Assembly: GCA_036583965.1 (NCBI GenBank)
Contig: JAZBQD010000034.1
Span: 14,259,040-14,323,039, forward strand
Reading direction: 5' to 3'
Source: Prunella strophiata
Lineage: Eukaryota; Chordata; Aves; Passeriformes; Prunellidae
Length of the DNA: 64,000 nucleotides
The translations under genes were made by a program, and so were the position numbers. Positions 50,301-64,000 of the stretch are shown here, piece by piece. Below the pieces are notes generated by a model, which had not been told where the DNA came from, searched no databases, and worked only from the letters and a program-made list of their open reading frames with translations. Each line of letters starts with the position of its first letter. The stretch's first letter is position 1.

Positions 50301-53300
50301 CTGTTCCACTCCATTTATCAGGAATTAGCTCAGCTGAGCAGTTACCACCCTGCTGGAGACAGCACATCTGTCACCTCCAGCATCTGCCCTGGGCATGGTT
50401 ATCAGATATCCTGACCCAGGAAAGAAGTGTCACTGGGTTTGGGACAGCTCTGTATTCAAAGTCAGGACTTTTCCTTTGTCCTCAGTCAGCTGGTGTGAAA
50501 CTTCTTGTTTACAGTAAAATTTTATTGCTGAAATTAGAAAGAATAGCTAGAGGTTGAGCAAGGGTTTTTGACATCTCCGTTCTCATTGCCCTTGTTAGCA
50601 CACTGAAAATTGGCTTTCCAATCCTTACATCTGGGCACTGTTAGTACAGCTGTCACTGCAGTTGTGTCAGTGTGCAGAGTACGTGCTTTAGACTGCTGCA
50701 TTCTTCTACACTAAGTTTCATTCTGCCATCTCAAAGCATATATAAAAAAGCCAGAATGTGGAGCCCAAAAAAGTTCCTATTTTTCAATCCATAAAGCTTG
50801 CTGAAATTGTCTCCAAGGCTGTGACTTATTAAGGCTGAGTATAAACGAAACTATACTGTACTGTAACGACACTGTAAGTAAATGGTATAGTGATTACTAA
50901 AAATAATACTTGGTATTAGAAGTCTTTATCATTGCTGTTACCCAGAACTTTTTAAAAATAGGAAATAACTTTTCATTATGCACTTTTGAAACTAGTGTTT
51001 TTACCAGCTGTAATGTATATAGATGGCTGATAGTGTAAATGTTGTTTTTCTTAGTGATTTATTCCTAGTGTGTATTTTGCCATGTATTCTTTCTCCAATT
51101 TAGTGAAAAAATGCAGAAAAAACTAGTAAGTTCTAGGTCAAAAAATAACATTCATTTCATTTAAAAAATGAAAAGGGATAGGTAATTATTTTTATCTTTC
51201 ATGAAGGAAAGTGATTTGTTGCACAAAGTATTGTGTTGGAAAATGTGATTAAAATGGAAACAAGAGAATTGAACCTCAAGATAAGCAGAGTGAGATAATT
51301 CTACAGCAGAAGAAATTGAATGTTTATTATTTGTGGAGTAGACATTGGCAATAGAAATGTAACTATCTCTTAAAATTAAAAATGCAGCCAGAAAATACCT
51401 GGGAGTTCCAGAAAGTATTTTGGGAACAAATGCACTTGTTTCTGGAAAACCCAGAATATGTGTTTGGGCTAATCTGATTCATCATGGGATGGGAATATCT
51501 TTTTCATTAACCAGTCCAGATTATTAATTTTTTTTTTTTTTTTTAATTTTTTTTTTTTTTTTTTTTTGTCTGTGGTGTGGGAATAATGAAAGTGTCTGTG
51601 TAGTTGCAGTGCCAAAGGTGTTATGGACCTGTTCCATTTTTCACCCTGAAGGGTTCAGGGGAAAGAATATCTACAGTTCCTCATCTGGCATTGCTTGTGA
51701 TTTTCACTGATATGGGGAGAACCTGGGAGCAGGGTGTGCTTGACAGCAGTGTCTGTGTCTGATGGGAGCTGCTTGATGCTGGCAGAGCTCAAGAGCAAAG
51801 CTTAGGTGGGACTTTTCTTTAAGCCTGAGCTGAAACTTTGGCCTTGGGTTTTTCGTGGGTGAACATGATCTTTATAGAGCACAGGAAGATCTTCTGTGTG
51901 TGAGCACTCTGCCTGTAAACTTGCATATTTGCTCTACTGAGAGGGATTAACAATATTTAAAGTCAGGATATGGGCAGTGTTTGCCTTGTACCTAAGCACC
52001 AGAGTAAAGACTTTCTTGTGGATCCCTAATCTGTGTCAGAGCTGCTCTGCTGAGAAAGGGAATGATGGAAGGAGACCTGCTCAGGGTAGAGAGGGTGGGA
52101 TTGTTTTTGGTGTGAGGTAACCCTAGGTGAGAGCTCCTGCAGGAACTGGAATTGCTGTGGAGAGCAGATGAGGCTGCCTGTCCTGGGCTGAGTGGGAAAA
52201 GGCTGAAATCCAACAAAGGGGTGATTTTTAAATGGAGAGGACCAAGCGTTTGGGTTTTAAAGGTTGAACTCTGTGTTCATAGCACTGGGCAGAGGTTTTC
52301 ACAGTGTGAGGCTGATCTGGAGCTGCTGCAGGGGATGCTCAAGGTCTACCCAGCAGGCAGAACTCCCTGCAGGACACTCTGGCTTTGCAGAGCACAGCCC
52401 ATGGTCTGCACTGAAATGTCACAGCCAGCAGGGCTGAGAGCTCCTGCTGGGCTCCAGTGTTTGCCTGCCTCTGGTGACACTGTGCTCCTTTCTGGCTGTG
52501 AGTTTTCCTATTTTTTTAAAATTTCTAGAATAACTTTCATCTTCCATTTCACCCTCTTGTTTCAACTACCCAGCTGTCAGTGTAGCTGTGAGACGTGTTT
52601 TTCTGCTAGCTGTGGGGAAAATGTATTTCACAGAATAAGGGTGAAAAAGATGCTTTATGCTCCTAATAAAATGGGACCATGTTAATCTTTTATTTCAAGT
52701 TCCCTATCTGTGTTAATTAATTACCACCCATGATGAGTTCATTTGGGCAGTATCTGGATTTCATGTGAAGCTGCAGTAGATAATGGACTGGTTAAAAAGC
52801 ATTAAAATGTCACTCTTTGGTTTTATGTTTGGACAAATGTAGATGTTTTACTAAAAAGAAAGGTTGTAATGGCAGCATAGAGAATAAAAATAAGAATATG
52901 GTAAGGAAAATGCAGAGAATTTACACATTGAAGTAACTTGATGGCTTTAGGATCTTTATGTTCTTTTGCTGTTAAAACATATTTAATTAAAAAGAAAGCT
53001 TATGGAAGAATAGTCTACAGGCAGTTAACATGATTCAATCACTCTAAAAAGGTTTGCCTTTTGGTGTAGCAGTAAAACTTTATAGGATGATTGTCTATTA
53101 AGTATCTGTCCTGTAGGAATTGTTAAATCTGGTGTAATAAGATCTCCAAGCTGTGAGGTACTAAGGGACCTTGCTGGAATAAAACAAAATAGTGTTTTTC
53201 CAAGAAGCAGATTTATGGCCTGTTGGAAAGACTCACCTCCCCACTGCTCTTGCAAAGGCAGAACAATACAATTTTATGGGCTGTCTTCTTGTTTGCAAAT

Positions 53301-55704
53301 GTTTGCAAATTTAATCCTTGAGTAATAAATGGGTTCTCAGAGGGAGGGAATATTCGTGGAAGGACAGTGAAAGGATAGAGAATGTCACATATGAAGTTCA
53401 TGAAGGGTCAAAGCAGAACGTGGCTGAAACTTGCATCATGTTTTTAAAGATGAGAGATAACTAATGCACCTCAATGATATTAAACTGCAGGCAAACTGAA
53501 AGATAGAAGATGTGACCTTTTGTCCTACTTAGTTAAAAAAACCTGTAAAGCCAAATTACCTGGAAAATGACTGTGGAATTATGAGGATGTGCCCTTCCAT
53601 GCCTTTGCTTAGGGATTTCACTAAACCATTGGTGCTGCTGGCAGAGCTGGGCTGTCCTGTCCTCCCTGGGGACACCTGTGGGACAGACAGATCCATCCCA
53701 GGGTTCTGAGAGGGAGGGGAGCAATCTTAGAGCACCTGCACCTGCCTCCCTGCCTTGGTCTGCTCTCCAAGCCCATCTCCCCTGGGGGAGGCAGCTCTGC
53801 AGGACTCACCCAGGCAGGGGACAGGGGAGTGCAGGGTGCTGTGAGAACAGGCTTGGGGAGCACCCAGTGCTCAGCTCTTCTGGCCTGGGCAGCTCAGAGC
53901 TACTGCAGCTCCTGGCTTTCATGAGGGGCATTTCATGTTTTCCCTTTCATGATGTGTCTGACTGTGCATGATGAGTGCCAAGCTGTCTGTACCCAGCTGG
54001 GCTGCTCTGCAGAAATGCCAGGCACTTCCCATAGGATGGGGAGACTGTCCTAAGGGATGGACACTTCCACCCTTCTTCTTCCTGGCCTTTTCTCTGCTTT
54101 AGCATAGGATGTTTTATTGATGATCATGAGATGTTTTTCCTGCTTGGCATTGGAAGAGGGATTGCCACAGAAGGGCAACACTGCTCATGAAGGTCTTGCT
54201 TAATTAACTCAGCAGTGATCTTAGCAAGCAGTGTTCCAGTGACAAATTAGAAATATCAGACAAGCAAAATTTATAGCTACAGTACCTTATTTTAAAGTTG
54301 CAGATAAAGTTTTGTCCTATTGGAGGGCCTTAGCAAGATGTTACTTTTGTTAATTTGATTTTTCTTTCTTGTCTCTCAGAGTCAAGTGACAGATGGGTAG
54401 GACTGAGCTGGGCTGTGGGTACCACACTGGCAGTTACTTAGCAAATATGTTTGTTTAGAGGTTTTCCTCCCAGCAAGAGAAACAGTTAAAGAAGTATATT
54501 TTTAATTTCTGTTGTTTGGTTGACTGGCTCAGCAGCCTGAGAAGACAATTAGAGCTGTAAAGACATGGGCACACTGCTGCCTTTTCTGCAAACACTGCTG
54601 GGGCTGCATGTGAGGCTGATGTACTGGGAAGGTGGCATGGAGTGTTAGCAAGGAATTGTTCACTGAAAAAAAATACTTACTTATAACTTAATAAAATCAA
54701 TGCTGAACCAAAATAATTCTATTTGAACCATTCTGTAAAGTAAATTTCCTTAAATTTAGTTTTTAAAGGAAAAAGATTTAATCTGAAATCCCCTTGACAT
54801 CCAAGTATTTTATTTGAGACCAAATATTGTTTTCATTGAAAACAAAGAGATTTTTTTCTGAGACCTCATCTCACTGGAGCCAAGAAGAAGTATCTTTAAA
54901 ATATTCCAAATAAATCTGATTTTTTTTTATATAACTTACTCAAAACTGTTTATATATTAGTCCTATATGCATCTAACATCTATTTTTCTTCAAAACTTCC
55001 CTGTTTGGGGTATGTGGTTTAATGAAACTTGTGACTTCTCTCAGGTTTGTCAGAGGTGATGGGGTGTTTCCCTGTGGGAGATGCCACTTTGACCTGCCAG
55101 CCTGTTTGAGCAGTGTTTTTCTAGTGGTCCAGAACACCTTTGGGTGGGATTGTCACCCTGGGATGGGGCTGACAGTTTGGCAAAGTTGTGTCAGTACACA
55201 ACCATGCAGCTGTTGTGCTGAAGGCTCCCACTTGCCTTTTTGCCACACAGACTCTGATGACTCTGCAGGGCTGCACCTGTGCCAGATTTCCCTCTTTGGA
55301 GCTTCTGTTGGATTATTTTGTTAACAAGATTGCTGAGTGACTCTGGAGATTTACCTCTGTGTCTGTGTTGTTGTATTCAAAAAAAAAAACCAAAGAAAAA
55401 AAAAGAAGGAAATTTATAACTCACCTCTTTAAAATTCTCAAAGGCTTTCAGAAAAGTGCAAAATGTTTTAGTGTTATATTCCTTGGCTGTACTTTTTTTG
55501 TGGTTGTTGTTTTTTTGTTACTAGGAATTCTGCAACGTGTTAGGGCACATTGTGCCTGTGTGTGTGGCCACTTCTGGTGTCAAAGGAATATATAAAATAG
55601 CTCATTTTTCAAAACATATATCCTGGAGCCATTATTCTGCCTCTGACCTACAGCCTGGGAAGAGCTGATTTGGCTGCAGTGAAGTTTTCACTCTTGTTTT
55701 ACAG
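47347..55704. other. AT-rich non-coding DNA, probable MIR146A host intron
   Basis: Low-GC sequence with many T-runs, the longest at about 51527-51567 (T-tracts broken by AA). No coding exon is recognised. If the host-gene model is right, this is its first intron, ending with the acceptor TTCACTCTTGTTTTACAG at 55704. Confidence 0.4.
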
Positions 55705-55788
55705 CTCCTGGAAGAAGGCCAGGCACTGGAGAGAGCCAGCAGGAGCATGAGATACTGCCATGTGTTGGGACAGCCTGAAAATGAATGT
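55705..55788 (+). ncRNA. Probable start of the host exon carrying miR-146a
   Basis: A strong pyrimidine-rich acceptor ends at 55704, 85 bp before the hairpin. This places the miRNA in an exon, as in the mammalian host RNA, where the hairpin also lies in exon 2. The exon's 3' end is unknown; no AATAAA follows closely. Confidence 0.4.
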
Positions 55789-55884
55789 CATTTATTCTCA
55801 GCTTTGAGAACTGAATTCCATGGGTTGTAATTGAATCTGCTGTCAGACCCATGGGGCTCAGTTCTTCAGCTTGGATATTTCTGT
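55789..55884 (+). ncRNA. MIR146A: mir-146a precursor hairpin
   Basis: miR-146a is a negative-feedback regulator of Toll-like and IL-1 receptor signalling that targets TRAF6 and IRAK1 in mammals. The 5p arm at 55805-55826 matches the vertebrate miR-146a mature sequence base for base as I recall it (seed GAGAACT; ending CCATGGGTT, which distinguishes it from miR-146b). The flanks CTCAGCTT and TTCTTCAGCTTGGATAT also match the mammalian precursor. The 3p arm is at about 55847-55869 (ACCCATGGGGCTCAGTTCTT). Over 19 positions the stem has one A-C mismatch and three G-U pairs. The loop is about 20 nt. Its location downstream of PTTG1 on the same strand is the same as in mammals, which supports orthology. 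Confidence 0.95.
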
Positions 55885-58800
55885 CTTCACATACACAGGA
55901 GATCAAAGAAGCACTTGATCATTCTCTGCCTCTTCTGGTGACTGCAGCAAGCAGGAGAGGAAGCATGAGTGATGTGAATCATTTCAGCAGGGAGGGGTCA
56001 CTGCCAAGGCCTGGCTCCCTCAGGATAAATAGCTGTGCAGTGATTGAATCTCTTCTGATCTCATGGGCCCTGTGTTGCTACCCACTGTTTGATTAGCTTG
56101 ATTCTTTCCCCTCATTGCTATCAAGGTTACATCTGAATCCCTGAGATGTTGCTGATGGGATGCAGGTCCCCAAACCCTGGTGCAGCTCTCCTGTGGACAG
56201 CTGTGCTGAGCTCCTGTGGAGCACCTGGACCTCCCTTGGGCTGAACACAACTGATAATCCACTGCACCCTGCTCACTTGGTACCCCTGCTGTGCACTTAG
56301 GGCCTCATTTGCTTTGTCTTGTGCCAAATACCCATTTCTGACAGAAGCTGTGACCATAAAGTTTATTCATTTGCACCAGCCAGCCAGCTCTCTTGTATAA
56401 ACACAGATTTCCTTTCCTGAGGTTACTGGTGTGCTCCCAAAGTGTTTGGTTTAGGGAGTTTCCAGTGTAATTAGTGATGGCAATGTGAGTGCTGCTTGAA
56501 GGCTTGGTAGCACAAACATCCCTCTCTAGGGGAATTCATTCAAGTCACAGGTTGATGTTTTTTCCTGGAGGACCTGTGTTAAAATTTTTAATTGAGGGAT
56601 CAGGAAAAGTAATTGTTGTCTTAAAGCATGTGAAGAGTTACAATTAGCAACGAGCTTTCCACCTCTTTCCTGCAATAATAACACCTAAATTACATTTTTC
56701 CAACTCAGTAAAGGGGATCATAACTGATCTTATCCCTGTGTTACAAAGCTCTTAAAAGCGTAGAAATTCTAAAATCCCACAGGTGCAGGAAGAGCATGTT
56801 CAGCTAAGTAGCTTAAAACTGCCATGTGCCTTTCATTCTGAATATGTATTTACACACAAAAAACCAGATATTAATCACTGTTGCCTGTGGATACAGATGT
56901 ACCTTCATACTGATATACTTTTCATATAAATTTTTATCCTAGGGGTTGAAGAGTTTCAGTTGCAGCTGTCTGAGATGTATTGTGCTCACCAGTTTAGAAA
57001 TTACAGTTCTTGAAAGAGCTCACTGGTTTCACCAGCTCCTGCTGTGGGAATATCCATTAAACAGGATGGAGAAACAGAGAAAAGGAAGATATTGAAATTT
57101 TTACCTTTTATTTTTCTCTATCATCCCTGTCAGGAAGAGGAAATGAAATTTGAGGTCAGAGTTGGCAAAATCTTCAAAAGAAGAGAGATCAATGGAACAA
57201 TTTAGAGTATGTCTGATGCAGGCAGTGTGGTGGATATTGGATGCTGCAAAGCTTCATCCTCTTCCTTCACTGTGCAGCCCAGCCTCGGGGCAGTGATGCA
57301 GCACAGAAGGTGATGTGTGCATGGTTGTAACAAGGCCATGGATGAAATCAAGGAGTGCAGAAATCAGAAGTCTTTGGAGTCCCATCTATGTGACAAAACA
57401 AAAATGTGTGTAAGTAATGCTCTTTTTTTTTTCTCAAAAAAGCCTACAGTAAGTCATGAGCTTACTAACAGCACTGTTGATGTTGTCTCAAACTCAGCTT
57501 AAGCAGTTAAAGTGCAGAGGGGTGAAGGAGTCACTGCTATGTAGGCAGGGAGCACATACAGGGCTGTTGTTACTCTGGTGATGGCTGGTGCTTGTGATCC
57601 TACTCACTGGAGGGGCCAGGGGGTACCAGAGCTGTGTGTGTACCCCCAGAGTGTGCTTCTTCACCCCCTACAAACCCACAGGTCACCATGCCTTTGGCAA
57701 ACTGCAAGTGGGATGTCACTACCAAAAATTTGGTGGCCACGTCTGCATGGCTCTGAGCCTTCCTGAGTGCATGGAGCTGGCTGTGTCCAGGTGAGAGTCA
57801 GGAAAGCTCTGTCCAGCTTTGGGCTCCAGCTCTCCATGAATGATGGTCTTTCCTCTAGGAAAACTGCCTCTGTGTAATGAAAAATTAGATGGTATTTGTG
57901 TCCTGAGCAAGTACATGTTCTGATCACAGCATTCATGTGGAAAATGGTGAAGGAAAAAGCTGCTCCCAGGGTTCATTATTCTCAAGCCTTTTTCCTCTCA
58001 GAGCTGCCTGGATGTTTCTGTGCTCTACAGTTGCTGCTCAGTGAGAGAACAGAATGAAATGAATAGGTGCAGAGCTATTCTGAAAGCAGAGGCAAGCCTG
58101 CCTTTCAGCCCTGCAGTGACCAAACACTCAGTGAGCTCTTCCTTTGGCCCAGAATACTCTGGTTGCCTTTGAGACTTGCTTGCCCTTCATGACAAAGCAT
58201 CTTCTTTTGGAATATTCTTGATGTATTTAAACCAGATAGGTTTTCAAGTCCCAGGCTGTCCTACTGACATTGCTGTGCCTTTCCAGCAGAACAGAAAATA
58301 TTTTTAGTGTGTAAGCTCTGTCTGTCTCATTCTGCTGCCTCACAATATTCCTGTTTATTTAACTGGGGCAGCCTCAGGATGGCCCAGCCTGCATCCCACA
58401 CCCCCAGCCTGCACATGCAGCAATGCAGGGTCACTGTGCTGGAGGTGAAATGGCTCAGTGGCTCCTGTCCTGGCTTCTGTCAGATGTACAACACATCAGG
58501 GTACATTAGTGGATCCAAATCTTCACTGAATCTACCAGCTCCATGCACAGCCACCAGAAACTGAAGCATCACAACTCTGATGACTGCCTCTCTTCTGCAG
58601 GATTTATCTGTTGCTCCAAATGATTAATTCCACAGTGAAATTAATGATTTTCCACTTTATTTTTCAGTACAGGTGACTTCACCTGAATTTTTTAGTGCTG
58701 GTATAGATGAAAACCTACTTTTTGGCACAAGTAAAGCTTTTCCTAAAAAGATATACTCTATGTCTCTTTAAAACTGATCTATGGCACCTTCTGGTGCTTA

Positions 58801-61800
58801 TTCACACATCTCACTCTATTTTGCTCTGAATAAATCAATGGGCTCAATCCCCCTGGCACAGCTCTGGCAGACCAGCAGGGCACCTACATTTTGCAGATGA
58901 GCAAACTGAGAGACCAAACACTTTAAATGGAGAAGCCCTGAATTCTCTTGCATGCTTTTTGCTTTTGACTTGTGGTTTTCTGCCTACTATTCACAACAAA
59001 CAAATGAGGACAAACACCTACATACTTCTTCTTGTAGGAGTGTGCCCCAGTGTCACCACACTGCTTGTGTGGTTTGCTGCCTTCCCCTCCCTTGACTGAT
59101 GTTCTGTCCCCACTTCTTGGTCCTTGATCTATCCCTGCCTCTCTCAGGGCATATCTCTTGAAGTTTTTTTTTTTTTTTTTTGTACTTTTCTCCCCTGTAT
59201 GTTGTGTATTATCTCTCTCCCTTTTTTTAAAAAATTTTGTTTCCTTTTTTTTTTTAGCTCATCTCCCAAGATTCTCTTCTCCTTGTTTCAAGATAATGCT
59301 TGAATCTGGTGAAAGAAGCAAACCTCCTGTGCTGGAGGGGCTGATGAACTGCTTCAAAAGCAAAATGGGAAGAAACAGCAAAGCAGCACAGAGAGAGGAG
59401 CTGCAGCAGACCCTGGTCTGTGGGTGCTGCTGTGTTTCCCTTTGCAGGTAAGGGGAGAAGGTGCCTTGTGCCATTGACCACTGCTCCCTTTTGCTGCCTC
59501 CCAGCCCTCATCCTCTCCTTCAGCCTCTGCATTCCTTCCTTGCCCAGTGGATGCTGAGGAGAGGCTCAGTGCAGGCTGCAGGGAGGGCTCTCAGGAGATC
59601 ATTTCAGGCTCTCCAGAAGAGCTGTGCACTGCACACTGCTCTGGAGATGGCTCTGCACCTCTCTTTGGCTCTCCAGGACAAGGTAGCTCTTGCAGACCAT
59701 GGCTCATCTCTTTGGCTAACATCTCTTTTCCCTTCCAGGAAAATGCTGAGTTTATGTTGGGTTCAGCAATCCTGATGTCTGCAGAGCTGAGAGAAAAAGC
59801 ACTTCAGTGTGAGTGTGAGTGTGCCCCTGCAGCTTTGACAAGGCTCTCCCCTGCCCTGGGGAAGGAACAGCAGGGCTGGAGAGCTGTGGAGTCACAAAAT
59901 GCTGACTAAGGTCAGTAGCTTGCAGTGACTCACAATCTGGTTTTCTGGCAGCCCAACCATGCAGCAGGTTGTGCTCTTTTAAAATCATCTGTTTCTTTAA
60001 AAAAGCCCTACCTCAGAAAAGTTAATGCCTAAAGATATACAGGAAGGTCTGACCCTTTGACAGGATACATGCACTCCAGTACAGAATTCTCTGTTCATTG
60101 GCATCCCTCCCTCACTCTGCTGTGCTAGCCTATTTTCACCCTGCCAAAGAGAAACTTTTATAACTTACATCATAAAAGGTATTTACTAGGTTGTCTATCT
60201 GGTAGCCATTATTTTTTTCCACTTTCTGATCACTTACTGCCAGTGTGGAGAGGGATGTTGGGCAAAGCCAGCTGAACAATCTTGTGTTTTCCAGCATGAA
60301 AACAAAGCTCTTCTCTTGACTGAGATCTCTGGCACTGCTGACAGCATTTCCTGGGGTCCTGTCAAATAACAAAGAGTGGGATTTTCTCTAAAAGCCAGAA
60401 CCCATATTAAAAGTTTCTAAGCTGTGTTTATGAAAATCTTGGAGTCATTTGATTAGGAGCTTGAATTTGGTCAGACTCCTTCCAGCTTCCCCACTTCATC
60501 TTCATTTCTGTAGGATACTGCAGCTGCTCTGATGAAAAACAGTTATTTAAAAATTTGCTTGTAGCTATGGCAACCTCCATGCACTGTATTTCAATGGAAA
60601 ATCTAAAACAGCATCAGAAGTTTCTTAATAGGATATTTATGAAGATTTTAGTCTTTGTACATTTTAAAATTGAAATATTCCATTTTTAAAAGATGGGGGG
60701 GGTTATCAAAATCTCCTTAATTTTGGAAATGCATTTTTGTTGTAAGTTTTGTGTTGTTTTGTTTTTGTTTACGATTCCTCTGGTTGTTTTAACTCTTCAG
60801 AGCCTAAGACCTGGAGCACTTTCCAAGTGCCAGCCCCTCCCTCCTGTCTGTGCCTGCCTCCCACTCTGTCTTGCAGACCCTGGTTTTTACTGGAGGGACA
60901 GGGCAACCAGTAGTGCTGGCACAAGGCTGGAGCAGTGCTGGGGGTGTCAGACTTTGCCTTCCTGCAGTAAATAACTCAGGGGTTCATTTAGCCCTTTGCC
61001 CATTAATTACCTGTTGTTTGTCTGCTCTGAGAGAAGCAATTAGGTGTGCTTGTAGTTGGGTTATTTGGTACCTCCATGATATTTCAATGTTCTTTCTCAA
61101 AGGCACAAACTATCACAGGGTTCTCAGTTTGCCTAGGCACAGTCCCAGTAGTATTTAACCTCCCACACAACTCACCTTGGAAAGGTTAAATTTGCAAATC
61201 TGCTATTTTTCTTTTGTTTTTTTCCCTCTTGCTTTCCTCTCTGCCTTCATGCCTTCAAACTTGGGAGGATAAAATTAAGGAAGCCTTGCTGAAACATACA
61301 GTCTGCTGCCCTAAACCCCTGGAGCCATGCTGATACCTTCTGGTGCCTCCAAAGTGTGGATTAGGTCTCATTAATACTGGTTCTTGATCAATGGTTCTGA
61401 CAAAATGCATCAAAGGGATTTATGTAATTACTGCCACAACAGCCAGGGAGTTTTGCTAGGCAGCTCCCAGTGCTGCAGCAGAGAAGTTTGCTCCTAGTGA
61501 CAGGATTTTTGTCTGCTGTAGGTGACTGACTGCCCCATCCCTCTCGAGTTTTTGTTTGTTTTTTCCTTTTTCCTGGACAGGTTTGAAGCTACTGGTTTGC
61601 AGTGGGAGATTGTGGGCAGAGAGTTTCCTCAGGTGCCACAGGGGCCACAGGTTTGTATAACTGAGCATTGGCACCTTTTGTCTGATTACTCCTGACCCAC
61701 CTGGGGAAATGTTCACTTTTGGGACTGCCTCACAGTAGATTATAATGATGAGGTGTTTCAAGGTATTCAAAAAGGATTTTTGTGTTTCTTTAGTCTAATC

Positions 61801-64000
61801 TTAAAAAAATGCCTTGAATTGATCACATATCTCTCAATACATCTGAGAGGAAAGAGGCAAAGGATGTCAAACATTGAACACCCTCTCACCCTCCCATTCT
61901 GTGTTTTTGGGGGCTGAATTGTCTCCACTCTCCTCTGGTACAATGGACTTGCAGTGTTGGATCCATCTGCCTTGTCCATTGCTGTAGTCAGATGAGGCAG
62001 CCTGGGACAGAGAAGAATATCTGCCTCTTAGACAGGGCTCTAAAGGGGAACTGCACTGCTGCAAGGAAGAGTAAATTAAATTATGGAACTTTGCAGTCCA
62101 CTGACTGCACCAAACCAACTAGACTTTATTTAGGGTTGTGAAGCTCTAATGGAACTTGGACAAAGCTGCCAAAAGGGCTGGAATTCTGTATTGGAGTGGG
62201 AAGCTTCTGATACAATAAGAAATTAGAAGGACCAAAGGAAACAAGTCTGTGTGGGATCTTAAGGGATCCTCTAGTCTAGCCCTTGCAATGTGATAAAAGG
62301 CATTAAGAGGATCAAGGAGATGCAGGGCTTGGGTTCAGGACTGGATCTAAGTTTGAGCAGCTCTATGATGTGAAATTTCCTTGTCATGGTGCACATATCA
62401 AAGGATATGTGGCAGGGACAGCCCTGTGTTCCTTTGGCATGGAGGTGAGAGTTCAGGAACTCTGAGAGCTGAGGTCACATAGTGCCAGGGAGGTCCTTTA
62501 TGAGCCAGCACAGCATGAAAGAGGCTGGGGGTGCCTGCAGAGACATCATCCAGTCACAGCTGCTCTCTTCCACTGATTTTGTGCATAGAACAGCTTGGTC
62601 AGTCTCAAGATTAAAACTGTTCTGCCTTTTTTTGGGAAGGGCCACGTGCAGTGTGCAGCCACACAGGGCTTCACTGTGTTGTTATCCATGTGCTGTGAGT
62701 ATGGCAGGATCAGTGCCAAACTGATCTAAAATAGTGGACTAAAAAAGCTTGAGCACCATCTACTTTGGGACCTTGTGCAGAGGCAGTCAGACCATGAGCC
62801 AAAGCTCACAGCTTAGGAAGAAATATTATCTACAGTTTGCATAGAGGCAGCCAAGAAGCTGAGTTAGAAGCTCTGGCACACCTAGTTATGCTTTTCTGTT
62901 GTGCTTGTTGGTTTTAAAATCAAATTGGCTTCTTTCAGTAGTAGGACAAATTGAACACAATTAGCAGGCCAAAGATGGGGACTGATTTTGTGTTAATCTG
63001 CTTCAGGAGGATTTGTGCCCTATATAAATTAACTTGAAGGTGGCAATAGACTTTGGCTTGGGTTTCATTTTCCTTGGAGTTTTCTCAGCCACTTTTTAAG
63101 ACAAGAAGAGATAGGTAGATCTAACTCTTTTCAGCAAGTCAGTGCATTTAGCTACAAAATTATAATGGAAGGAAAAGTAGCAGTTTGGAAAAGAACCAAC
63201 AATGTTTGGTTTGTTCTATAGTTTCCCACTGAAAAAAAAAAATTCCCCCCACTACTCAAGACATGGAAACACATTCTAACAACAACTCACAACTGGAAGT
63301 GATTAACATGAGCTACAATTTATGAAAGCTGCTTTCAAAAATGAAGTCTGAAGGAACCATGGAGTTGTCACAAGTCCTCAGCCTTGCTGTTGCTGCCAGA
63401 GTAGCTTGTGGCTGCACTGATGGTGTGGTGGAGCTGCCAGGACTGGCTTTTGTGGGATATCCTACACTGGAAAAATGTGCAAATATTTCTAGGAACATTT
63501 AAAAATCTGTCTGTTACCCATCTGGCTGCCTTTATTCAGATACAGGGTGACATTTCCAACACACTTAATTTAATAGATTAAGAGTTTGAAGCCCCACTAC
63601 ACTCTTATCACTTCATGGGGTCTCTCCAGGAGAGATGAATCTGGTGTGCTGGTAACTTTAAAATCTCTGTACATTTCTTAGTGAGTGTTTAATGTTTCAC
63701 TACTCCTTCCTAGTTACACACATGACAACCTCTGGTCTTTCCACTGTTTGGTTTTACTTTCCTTGAGTGATTTTTCCCCTTAATCTTGAAGCTCACCTCC
63801 GCAGGGAAAAGGGAATAAAACCCCGTGAGCTTCTGCTGAATAAAACCAGCTCATATAAACTCGGTTTGAGGTCTGGGAAATCTTGTGATAAAGCCAAGTT
63901 CTCTGATGCATACTCTTCAAATTTGGCTGCGAGTCTGAAAACGTGCGTATTTACTTGAGCAAACCCGATATTTATGGGAGCCTCGGCAGATGTGTGTGCT
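55885..64000. other. Intergenic or host-RNA 3' region, no gene recognised
   Basis: Unique sequence with short T-runs (for example 59165-59181 and 59249-59258). Open frames are at most about 120 codons with no recognised domains. The last 200 bp (about 63780-64000) contain several CpGs and are unassigned. Confidence 0.45.

Noticed and set aside
59158..59909. Several plus-strand frames around 59.2-59.9 kb
   Set aside because: Checked as a possible small gene; frames are short, partly from T-runs, and no conserved motif or clear splice chain was found.

Overview
This window is vertebrate nuclear DNA, almost certainly from a bird and probably a songbird or a relative. Genes are split by GT-AG introns. 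CR1-type LINE fragments with the typical avian 3' end are present, and intergenic DNA is compact and rich in GC minisatellites. The proteins match vertebrate SHROOM1, SLU7 and PTTG1, which lie on avian microchromosome-type DNA equivalent to parts of human 5q31-q33. No prokaryotic, phage or CRISPR features are present.

Layout. (1) 1-923, minus strand: the first coding exon of a SHROOM1-like gene that runs off the left edge. (2) 924-21341: intergenic or upstream DNA with two large tandem arrays (a 23-bp unit at 4260-5814 and a roughly 32-bp unit at 10968-12260) and two CR1 fragments. (3) 21342-32110, minus strand: complete SLU7, a splicing factor. I resolved 15 coding exons encoding 580 aa, plus a non-coding first exon. 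Intron 1 holds a pure GGGACC hexamer array of about 83 copies, and another intron holds nine copies of a 41-bp repeat. (4) 32060-32332: a CpG-rich divergent promoter shared by SLU7 and PTTG1, with two CCAAT boxes 31 bp apart. (5) 32265-36525, plus strand: complete PTTG1 (securin), with five coding exons encoding 189 aa and a poly(A) signal. (6) 36526-46700: no gene seen, but a 37-bp GC-rich minisatellite of about 55 copies at about 39060-41117. (7) 46700-55890, plus strand: a probable MIR146A host transcript, with a candidate NF-kB/TATA promoter near 47.0 kb and the conserved miR-146a hairpin at 55.8 kb. (8) 55890-64000: no gene recognised.

The genes are not a pathway. SLU7 and PTTG1 are housekeeping and cell-cycle genes sharing a promoter. 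miR-146a is an independent, inflammation-regulated small RNA gene, and its position downstream of PTTG1 is the same as in mammals. The most notable features are the five tandem arrays within about 37 kb (one a C9orf72-like hexamer in a first intron), securin degron changes, a near-perfect miR-146a stem, and the SHROOM1-SLU7 adjacency. Many long open frames in the window are only side effects of tandem repeats whose unit contains no stop codon.
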